Of a DNA stretch of 6,393 bases, positions 1 to 5,946 are shown one piece after another. The stretch comes from Polyangiaceae bacterium. Its GTDB lineage: Bacteria > Myxococcota_A > Polyangia > Polyangiales > Polyangiaceae. The stretch covers positions 1-6,393 of the forward strand of contig JAICXU010000202.1 of NCBI GenBank assembly GCA_025934595.1. The letters are read 5' to 3'. The notes under the pieces were generated by a model. That model saw only the letters and a program-made list of their open reading frames with translations. It searched no databases and had not been told where the DNA came from. Positions within the stretch are counted from its first letter, which is position 1, and each line of letters begins with the position of its first letter. Position numbers and translations under genes: made by a program.

Positions 1-5
1 CGCGT

Positions 6-1706
6 TCACGGCCTGTCACCGCCCGAAGGTCGAATCGAGAACGCTGCGCGCGCCAAACCGACGTCGCTCCGCTCGAGCGTCTCGCTGAGCGAGCGGACCA
101 AGTTCGAGTTGTTTTCGTCTGGATCGCTTGCCGTGAGACGATAGTGCGCGCCCGCTCCGTCGATCCGCAAGAGCGCGACGCGTCCGCGGAACGCCTGCAC
201 GGCTTCGACGAGCACGGCATGCGCGCGAGCTTGCGAGACCTTCGGATCGATGACGACGTCGATCGTGACGAGGGGCGCATGCCCGAGCACGCGTGTCGGA
301 TTCACGAGGCTCAAAAGATGCGGCACGAAGAGATCGCAGCCGGCCTCGTCGACGAGATGAAGGGAGAGGAGCGAGGACGATTTCACGCGCCCGACGTGGC
401 CGCCCCATTCGACGTAATCGCCGACGCGAACCGCGCGCGCGAAGAGCACGACCGCGCCGACGACGGCGCTCGCGAGGAGCGGAACGGCGGAAACGCCCAG
501 CACCAAGATCGTGACGAGACCGACGCGAGGAAGCGGGCCGTCGTCCGAGCCGGTCACGAGCGGCGCACCGAGCGCGAGCGCGACGACGATGATGCCGCCG
601 CGAAGAAGGATGCTCGTCGCCGGCGCGAGATCGGGCGGGATCCATTCGAGCTTCGCCTCACCACGCGCGACCGAATCGAAGAAGAGGCCGACGAAGCGAA
701 CGAGAATGCCGACGGCGATCGCGGCGACGGCCGCGACGACGACCACGGGCAACGCGGCGCCGAGTCGCTCGAAAAGCGCAGAAACAGGCTGCAAAACGAA
801 GCCCGTGAGCTTGCCGGTATACGGCCTCGTCGATTCGAAAAGCGAGAGCGCGAAGACGAGCCACGCGTACGCGATCGTGAGCTGCAGAAGGCGATGGCCG
901 AGCGAGAGCGCCACCGACACCGCGCCGCGCGTGCTCGCGCGCGACAGCACCTCGATTTGTCCGAGGCGGAGGCCGGTCAAGAATCCCGGATGCTCACGGA
1001 AATAATTTCGCGCGCGCCCGAGGAGCGCGTTCGTTTGACGAAGCAAGAGGAACGCGATGAGGCCGGAGAAAACGAGGAGCGAAAACGAGAAGACCGATTC
1101 CGCGATCTGCGCGCGCTTTTGCTCGGACCTCAGGACGTCGGTGAGCGACGCCGAGATCTTCTGCGCCGTGACGTCGACGCTCGGATCGCCCGCGGCTTTC
1201 GCGTCGTCCGGGCTCACCGTGAAAATGGGCGTCGCGCCGACGTAGACGACGCTCGATCCTTCGTGGGTCTCGATGCGCGTCGCCGGAATGGGCTGACCCT
1301 TCTCGAAGTGGAGCGCCTCGAGCGCTTGGCTCGCGGCCTTCGCGCGCGCGTCGATCGACACATCGCCGAGCGGCGCGCGGACGAGAAAGACCACGCGATC
1401 GTGGACCTTCACTTCGGCGGGCGGCTTCTCTTCTTTCGTCTCCTCTTTCGCGGCTGCCGATGCCGGCGCGGACGGCACGGCGCTCGGAATTTCGCTTGCG
1501 ACCGGAGCCGCCGAAGCGCTCTCGGCCGGCGCGGCGGCTTCGGCGTCGGGTTGGTCGGCCGCCGCATCGACGACGGGGCCCGCATCGGCGATCACGCGGG
1601 ACGCCGAAGAGGCTATTTTTGCCGCATTTTTGCCGGCATCCTGCGCGAACGACACGCGCGGGACGAAAAGAACGGCGAGGAGCAGGAATAGAGAGGCGAG
1701 CCGCAC
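6..1706 (-). CDS. MscS-family mechanosensitive-channel-like protein with signal peptide and periplasmic domain
   Basis: This is a 566-residue protein when read from the GTG at 1706. That start puts a good signal peptide at the N-terminus (residues 1-21, hydrophobic core then VSFA before QDAG). In-frame GTGs at 1766 and 1781 would add 20 or 25 residues ahead of it; none has a convincing Shine-Dalgarno. Residues 30-98 are an Ala/Pro/Ser/Glu-rich linker. Residues 99-168 form a small predicted alpha/beta domain. Hydrophobic segments lie near 205-223, 262-290, 318-342, 367-385 and 395-424, the last corresponding to the pore helix. It leads into RVGDYVEWGGHVGRV (427-441), which matches the start of the MscS beta domain. 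The usual PN of that domain is PH (VPHLL, 461-465). Residues 478-558 resemble the MscS alpha/beta cytoplasmic part. Family members open under membrane tension to release solutes on osmotic downshock; whether this diverged copy gates that way is unknown. It is divergent from the protease gene at 1818. Confidence 0.8.
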   Translation of the reverse strand: MRLASLFLLLAVLFVPRVSFAQDAGKNAAKIASSASRVIADAGPVVDAAADQPDAEAAAPAESASAAPVASEIPSAVPSAPASAAAKEETKEEKPPAEVKVHDRVVFLVRAPLGDVSIDARAKAASQALEALHFEKGQPIPATRIETHEGSSVVYVGATPIFTVSPDDAKAAGDPSVDVTAQKISASLTDVLRSEQKRAQIAESVFSFSLLVFSGLIAFLLLRQTNALLGRARNYFREHPGFLTGLRLGQIEVLSRASTRGAVSVALSLGHRLLQLTIAYAWLVFALSLFESTRPYTGKLTGFVLQPVSALFERLGAALPVVVVAAVAAIAVGILVRFVGLFFDSVARGEAKLEWIPPDLAPATSILLRGGIIVVALALGAPLVTGSDDGPLPRVGLVTILVLGVSAVPLLASAVVGAVVLFARAVRVGDYVEWGGHVGRVKSSSLLSLHLVDEAGCDLFVPHLLSLVNPTRVLGHAPLVTIDVVIDPKVSQARAHAVLVEAVQAFRGRVALLRIDGAGAHYRLTASDPDENNSNLVRSLSETLERSDVGLARAAFSIRPSGGDRP

Positions 1707-1717
1707 GCTTTGACGAG

Positions 1718-1726
1718 AGTCACGTG
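1718..1726. repeat. AGTCACGTG motif, copy 1
   Basis: A nine-base direct repeat containing the palindrome CACGTG. The second copy is at 1761-1769. The copies are 43 bp apart start to start, about four helical turns, which would place them on the same face of the DNA. Copy 1 lies 12 bp before the channel GTG chosen at 1706. Confidence 0.35.
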
Positions 1727-1760
1727 CCTCTTCCGGCCGGTCAAGCAGCGAATAAGACGC

Positions 1761-1769
1761 AGTCACGTG
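1761..1769. repeat. AGTCACGTG motif, copy 2
   Basis: Second copy of the nine-base direct repeat found at 1718-1726, in the same orientation. Its CACGTG core overlaps the alternative GTG start of the channel gene at 1766. If that start were the real one, this copy would lie across the translation start rather than in a promoter. Confidence 0.35.
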
Positions 1770-1787
1770 GAGGACGCACACCTTTCG

Positions 1788-1801
1788 ACGCGCTAGCGCG
1801 T
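1788..1801. promoter_or_regulatory. 14-bp perfect palindrome, possible operator
   Basis: ACGCGCTAGCGCGT is a perfect inverted repeat with no loop. It sits immediately next to the candidate -10 elements, in the spacer position for plus-strand transcription and over the predicted start for minus-strand transcription. That placement would suit a dimeric repressor site. CG-rich palindromes arise often in DNA of this composition, so it may be chance. Confidence 0.3.
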
Positions 1802-1808
1802 TTATACT
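1801..1808. promoter_or_regulatory. Overlapping candidate -10 elements on both strands
   Basis: The plus strand reads TATACT at 1803-1808 and the minus strand reads TATAAA over 1801-1806, each one mismatch from TATAAT and sharing the central TATA. The plus-strand box is only 9 bases before the protease ATG at 1818. If used, it would start transcription about 2-4 bases before the ATG, giving an almost leaderless mRNA. This fits the absence of a good Shine-Dalgarno there (only a weak GAGA). The minus-strand box would start the channel mRNA near 1794. No good -35 partner is visible, so this rests on the -10 match and the AT-rich setting. Confidence 0.35.
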
Positions 1809-1817
1809 GAGAATCGC

Positions 1818-4800
1818 ATGTCGCTTTGGCACCGCTTCGGCAAAGTCGCGCTCACGTTGTCTGGTTTCGGAATCGCCACGGGCCTCGCCCTCACGCTGAA
1901 AGGCTCCGGCGGATTGTGGGAAGGCCTCACGCCCGCCATCGCCGCGAACAATCTCGCCGCCCAACAATCGAAAGACGCCTACGACCTCACGCAGCTGCGC
2001 GTCATCGACGAGGTCTTGAAATTCGTGCGCGATCGCTACGTCGATCCGAAGCGCGTGAAGCCGAAGGAGATGCTGCTCTCGGCGCTCAACTTCGTGCAGC
2101 GCGACGTCGCGCAAGTCATCGTGCTCTACGAGGAAGGCGCGCCCACCGTGAAGGTGCGCGTCGACACGCAAGAGCGCGAGTTCCGCGTCGACAACGTGCA
2201 GGGCCCGTGGGACGTCGCCGCGCGCCTTCGCGAAATCTTCGCGTTCTTGCAGGACAACTTGCGGAACACGGAAGTGAATTTGCGCGACGACGTCGAATAC
2301 GCCGCGTGCAACGGCATGCTGCACACGCTCGATCCGCACAGCATCCTCCTGTCACCCGACGCGTACAAAGAGATGAACCTCACGACGAGCGGCCAATTCG
2401 GCGGTCTCGGCATCGTCATCTCCATTCGCGATCAACAGCTCACCGTCATCAATCCGATGCCGGGCACGCCCGCCGGTCGCGCGGGTCTCAAGAAGAACGA
2501 TCGCATCCAGCGCATCAACGGCGAGTCGACCCTCAACATGGGCCTCACCGAAGCCGTGAATCATTTGCGCGGCGAAAAAGGCAGCAAGGTCGTCGTCTAC
2601 ATTCATCGCGACGGCCCTGACGGCTGGCCGGGCACGAAGCCGTTCGAGCTCACGCGCGAGGTGATTCACGTCGAGAGCGTGTCGCACAAGATGCTCGACG
2701 GCGGCGTCGGCTACGTGCGGATCAAGCAGTTCCAAGCGAACACGTCCGCCGAGCTCGACGCGGCGCTTTTGGATTTGAAGAAGAACGGCGAGCTCAAAGG
2801 TCTCGTGCTCGATCTGCGGGGAAATCCCGGGGGACTCCTCGATCAAGCCGCGCGCGTCGCCGACAAATTCATCGCCGACGGGCCCATCGTCGCCACGGTG
2901 GGAAACCCGAGCGAGGGTCGCGAAGAAAAAGAAGCGCACGTCGACGGCACCGAGCCGAATTATCCGATCGCGCTCCTCGTCAGCGGATCGTCGGCGAGCG
3001 CGAGCGAGATCGTCGCGGGCGCGATGAAGAACCACGATCGCGCCGTCATCGTCGGCGAGACCACGTTCGGCAAAGGCAGCGTGCAATTGATCTTCAACGA
3101 GCTCCCCGACAAGGCCGCGCTGAAGCTCACGATCGCGCAATACCTCACCGAGCCCGGCGACATCTCGATCCAAGGCACCGGCGTCACGCCCGACATCGAG
3201 CTCGATCCGATGACGGTCGACACGCAAGAAATGGATCTCGTCGGCGACGACGGTCTGCTCGTGAAGGAGCGCGACCTCTCGCGCAGCTTGTCGAACGCGC
3301 GCGCGCGCGAAGGCCAGCGTCCGCTCGAGACGGTGCGCTACGACTTGCCGACGAAAGATCGGCAAGACTTGCGCGAGCGAGGCGGCGATCCGGACGACAC
3401 GCTTTCGAACGAAACGATCGCGAAGGATTTTCCGATTCGCTTTGCGCGCGACGTCGTCGCGCACGTTCCGCAGGGAAAAAGGCTGGATCAAGTGCGTGCG
3501 GCGAAGAGCGTCATCGCGGAAGCACGCTCGTCGGAGCTCGCGAAGGTGGCGGGCGAGCTGAAAGCGCTCGGCGTCGATTGGACCGACGCGCCGGGTGAAG
3601 CTCCCGCGACCGCGCCGACACCGACGCCGCCACAAGGCGTCGACGTGAAGGTCGAGACCGATCGTCCGGACAACGCCGTGAACGCCGGCGACGCGATGAA
3701 CCTCAAGGTCACCGTGACGAACAAAGGCACGCAGACGCTCTATCGTCTGTATGGAGTCACGAAGAGCGACGATCCGCTGTTCGACACGAAAGAGCTCGTC
3801 ATCGGAAAGCTCGATCCCGGCAAATCGAAGACCGCGACCGTGCCGCTCGGCTGGTGTGACGTCGAAGGGCACAAAGTCGGTTCGACGGCGGTGCTGCCGA
3901 AGGACGCTCCGCGCGTCTGCAAAGTCCCGAAGGACATTCTCACGCGCGTCGACGGCATCAAGCTCCACTTCTCCGAAGCGCGCGGCAAAGCGCCCGCCGA
4001 CGTCGACATTCGCGCCGCCGTGAAGGGCCTCGAGCGCCCGGTCTTCGCGTACACGTACTCGGTCGTCGACGATCGCAAAGGCAACGGCGACGGTCGCGTG
4101 CAAAAAGGCGAAGAGCTCACGATGTATTTGACCGTGAAAAACACGGGCAAAGGGCCTTCGTTCGAGACGCAAGCGAACTTGAAGAATCTCTCCGGCGACG
4201 GCCTGCTCCTGCACGAAGGTCGCTTCTACATTTCGAACATGGCGCCCGGCGAGACGAAGCGCGTCGCGTTCACGTTCGACGTCACGAACGAGCTCGCCGA
4301 TCCCGAAGCGAAGGTCGAGCTCTCGATCGCCGACACCGATCTACGCGAGAGCGTCGTCGAAAAAGTGCGGATGCCCGTCGCCGCTCCGCTCACGATCGAC
4401 GCCGCGGGCGGCGCCGTGCACGCGAAAGGCGGCGGCGCGGACATGTTCGAATCGCCCGAAGCAGGCGCACGCAGCTTCGGACGTTTGCCGCCGGGCGCGG
4501 CCGCGTCGGTGCTCGGAAAATACGGCGATTTCGACAAGATTGCCGTCGGCAAGGGTCGCTTCGCATTCGTGGCCGCGCGCGACGTCGACTCGGGCGGGTC
4601 TCCTGCGGCGACGCTCGCATTCGACGACACGATGGAGCACGCACCGCCGGCGATCGAGCTCGGTACCCCCGCGCTCACGACCCGCGAAGGTCACACCGTG
4701 ATCAAAGGAACCGCGAGCGACAACGAGCGCTTGCTCGACGGCTACATTTTCGTCGGCGCGCGCAAGGTCTTCTATCGATCGAATCGCGACGGCGCCGATC

Positions 4801-5000
4801 CGAAGAAGATGTCGTTCGAAGCGGATCTTCCGCTCCGGCCCGGCGCGAACGTCGTGAGCGTGGTCGCGCGCGAAAATCCGGACACGACGAGCCGAAAGAC
4901 GTTCGTCGTGCGCCGCGATGGTCCGAATGGAGAGCTGCTCGCGACGCCGAAGACCGACGAAGAGCTCGGCGACACGATGCTCGGCGGCAACGACGACTGA
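1818..5000 (+). CDS. S41-family C-terminal processing peptidase with PDZ domain and long Ig-like/SH3-like C-terminal extension
   Basis: This is a 1060-residue exported serine protease of the CtpA/Prc type, expected to act in the periplasm or at the cell surface on protein C-termini. The ATG at 1818 is the only reasonable start: an in-frame TAG lies at 1794 and the N-terminus gives a signal or anchor segment (residues 10-27). Residues 58-185 resemble the family N-terminal region and end with LDPHSILLSP (171-180). A PDZ domain spans about 191-268. The peptidase core is about 295-460, with DLRGNPGG at 332-339. In SASASE (392-397) the catalytic serine is Ser394. Lys419 and Gln423 lie in FGKGSVQ, with the 25-residue Ser-Lys spacing of E. 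coli Prc. After a charged region and a proline-rich linker (592-607) come two CARDB-like beta domains (608-677, 745-860), an SH3-like segment (870-930) and an Ig-like domain (944-1040). Bacterial Ctp proteins usually have about 400-700 residues, so the tail is exceptional. Confidence 0.9.
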   Translation: MSLWHRFGKVALTLSGFGIATGLALTLKGSGGLWEGLTPAIAANNLAAQQSKDAYDLTQLRVIDEVLKFVRDRYVDPKRVKPKEMLLSALNFVQRDVAQVIVLYEEGAPTVKVRVDTQEREFRVDNVQGPWDVAARLREIFAFLQDNLRNTEVNLRDDVEYAACNGMLHTLDPHSILLSPDAYKEMNLTTSGQFGGLGIVISIRDQQLTVINPMPGTPAGRAGLKKNDRIQRINGESTLNMGLTEAVNHLRGEKGSKVVVYIHRDGPDGWPGTKPFELTREVIHVESVSHKMLDGGVGYVRIKQFQANTSAELDAALLDLKKNGELKGLVLDLRGNPGGLLDQAARVADKFIADGPIVATVGNPSEGREEKEAHVDGTEPNYPIALLVSGSSASASEIVAGAMKNHDRAVIVGETTFGKGSVQLIFNELPDKAALKLTIAQYLTEPGDISIQGTGVTPDIELDPMTVDTQEMDLVGDDGLLVKERDLSRSLSNARAREGQRPLETVRYDLPTKDRQDLRERGGDPDDTLSNETIAKDFPIRFARDVVAHVPQGKRLDQVRAAKSVIAEARSSELAKVAGELKALGVDWTDAPGEAPATAPTPTPPQGVDVKVETDRPDNAVNAGDAMNLKVTVTNKGTQTLYRLYGVTKSDDPLFDTKELVIGKLDPGKSKTATVPLGWCDVEGHKVGSTAVLPKDAPRVCKVPKDILTRVDGIKLHFSEARGKAPADVDIRAAVKGLERPVFAYTYSVVDDRKGNGDGRVQKGEELTMYLTVKNTGKGPSFETQANLKNLSGDGLLLHEGRFYISNMAPGETKRVAFTFDVTNELADPEAKVELSIADTDLRESVVEKVRMPVAAPLTIDAAGGAVHAKGGGADMFESPEAGARSFGRLPPGAAASVLGKYGDFDKIAVGKGRFAFVAARDVDSGGSPAATLAFDDTMEHAPPAIELGTPALTTREGHTVIKGTASDNERLLDGYIFVGARKVFYRSNRDGADPKKMSFEADLPLRPGANVVSVVARENPDTTSRKTFVVRRDGPNGELLATPKTDEELGDTMLGGNDD

Positions 5001-5009
5001 GTCGCTGCT
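4986..5009. terminator. Weak hairpin at the convergent gene junction
   Basis: An imperfect inverted repeat, GCAACGAC and GTCGCTGC with a six-base loop, spans the protease stop codon. It has seven Watson-Crick pairs, one A-C mismatch and a possible G-U closing pair. No T-run follows on the plus strand, so it is not a typical intrinsic terminator. It is listed because only 21 bp separate two convergent genes and both transcripts must end nearby. Confidence 0.2.
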
Positions 5010-5021
5010 CCTAGACGCACA

Positions 5022-5894
5022 TCAAGGATGCGCGGCCGGTGGCTCGTGCGCGCCGGCTGGCTCCGACGCCTCGAGCTGCTTCAACTTCGCGTCGACGTCG
5101 GCCAAGAGCTGCGCGTCGTCGTCCTTGCCTTCCGCGCCGTGCCGGAGCGCCGTGTATTTGGCTTTCGTCTCCGCCACGGCTGCTTCTGCGTGATGCAAGT
5201 GCGAGCGCGTCGTCACGTACGTGGACACGAGGGAGAAGAGACACACGGCGCCCATCGCCACCGATATGTACCAAGCCTTGCGATTCGCGAGCAGGAGCGC
5301 GACCGACGCGATGACGATTCCGATCTCGGCCGCGAGCTGCCCCCACTCGTAATGCTCGCTCGCTTCGAAGTGCGCTTCGACCGCCTCGTCGTACGACTCC
5401 GCCCAGCCCTGCGCCGCTTCGAGCTCTTCGCCGTATCGTTTTCCGGCGTTCATCGTGCGCTCGATGTCGGAGGTGCGCGGCTGTAAAATGGCCACGAGCG
5501 CTTCGGTCGAACGCGCGACGGCGTCGACGGTGAGGCTCTCCGCGCCTTTCGAGCTCGGCCCCGCGCCGTCTCGAGAAATGGATTCTTCGAATCGCGCGAG
5601 CTCTTTGTGGCTCGGCGAAAGCGCGTGGAGCGTGCCGAGCTCGGTCAGCGTCATGCGGTACTTCATACGCTGCGCTTGGTATTTTCCGTACGTGTTGCTT
5701 TGCTCGACCATCGTCGAGATCAAGTCCGTGCGCTCGCCGCCGACCATCGCCGCGCAGAGGGCGAGCATCACGCCGAGGATCGCCATCGTGATTCCTGCCA
5801 GGCGGCCGACGCCGCCGTCGTGACCTGCGTGGTCGCCGTGCGATGCGTGGGCCGCGTGTTCGATCTTCTCGGCAATTTCGTGGGCGTTTGCCAT
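5022..5894 (-). CDS. DUF4337-type membrane protein with histidine-repeat N-terminus
   Basis: The product has 290 residues. The ATG at 5894 is supported by an in-frame TAG upstream (5916-5918) and a purine-rich Shine-Dalgarno (5902-5911). The protein begins with a short helix-like segment rich in His (H5, then H13, 16, 19, 22 and 25), followed by transmembrane segment 1 (about 32-52). A soluble, mostly helical region (55-185) carries a conserved-looking YGKYQAQRMKYR (69-80) and FEASEHYEWGQLAAEI (176-191). A hairpin of two membrane segments follows (about 186-203 and 207-227), then a charged probable coiled coil (231-275) and a Pro/His tail. The overall pattern matches DUF4337, a family of no known function, as I recall it. 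It is the downstream member of a tandem pair, 52 bp after its paralogue, and probably in the same transcript. The function cannot be assigned. Confidence 0.8.
   Translation of the reverse strand: MANAHEIAEKIEHAAHASHGDHAGHDGGVGRLAGITMAILGVMLALCAAMVGGERTDLISTMVEQSNTYGKYQAQRMKYRMTLTELGTLHALSPSHKELARFEESISRDGAGPSSKGAESLTVDAVARSTEALVAILQPRTSDIERTMNAGKRYGEELEAAQGWAESYDEAVEAHFEASEHYEWGQLAAEIGIVIASVALLLANRKAWYISVAMGAVCLFSLVSTYVTTRSHLHHAEAAVAETKAKYTALRHGAEGKDDDAQLLADVDAKLKQLEASEPAGAHEPPAAHP
5086..5429. repeat. Tandem duplication unit, copy 1 (partner 6050-6393, same orientation)
   Basis: The coding DNA of the two DUF4337 genes is a direct repeat with an offset of about 964 bp. Identity is visible at the nucleotide level, including a 26-base exact match in the membrane-helix region (starting near 5292 in this copy), with many differences at third codon positions elsewhere. 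The true left and right limits of the unit cannot be set because the partner copy runs out of the window. Confidence 0.7.
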
Positions 5895-5901
5895 TTCGAA
5901 T

Positions 5902-5911
5902 CTCTCTCCTC
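5902..5911 (-). promoter_or_regulatory. Ribosome binding site of the downstream DUF4337 gene
   Basis: The minus strand reads GAGGAGAGAG here. The AGGAG core lies 11 bases before the ATG at 5894, and the trailing GAGAG lies closer, at about 7 bases. It is the clearest Shine-Dalgarno in the window and fixes the start. It also shows that this gene can be translated independently within the 52-bp gap after its upstream paralogue. Confidence 0.6.
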
Positions 5912-5946
5912 GTGTCTACGGAACGGAGCCTACTTCTTTGCCGTGC

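Larger units (their letters stand above)
1707..1817. promoter_or_regulatory. Divergent intergenic control region between the channel and protease genes
   Basis: This 111-bp gap separates the start codons of two divergently transcribed genes and must carry the control signals for at least one of them. It contains an AT-rich island at about 1800-1814 in otherwise GC-rich DNA, a 14-bp perfect palindrome at 1788-1801, and two copies of AGTCACGTG. No consensus -35 element was found at a convincing spacing on either strand. The region shrinks to about 50 bp if the channel starts at the upstream GTG at 1766. Confidence 0.6.

Noticed and set aside
144..1691. 515-residue plus-strand open frame opposite the channel gene
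   Set aside because: Its product is dominated by Arg, Asp and Glu with no domain pattern, typical of antisense frames in GC-rich DNA.
1707..2339. Upstream extension of the channel frame to an ATG at 2339, giving 777 residues
   Set aside because: It would run antisense through the start of the protease. The extra residues are Arg/His/Glu-rich low-complexity shadow sequence, and a clear signal peptide begins at 1706.
3296..3309. Alternating (CG)7 run, potentially Z-DNA-prone
   Set aside because: It encodes Ala-Arg repeats (NARARE) in a charged part of the protease and fits the general base composition; there is no sign of a separate role.
2352..4214. 620-residue minus-strand open frame opposite the protease gene
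   Set aside because: Same Arg/Asp/Glu/His-rich shadow character. The plus-strand protease carries intact catalytic motifs across this stretch.
5028..5486. Plus-strand open frames opposite the DUF4337 genes
   Set aside because: The minus-strand genes are supported by a ribosome binding site, membrane segments and a paralogue; the plus-strand frames show none of these.
5895..5946. Possible terminator or promoter between the two DUF4337 genes
   Set aside because: No stable hairpin with a T-run and no recognisable -35/-10 pair; only the ribosome binding site is supported.
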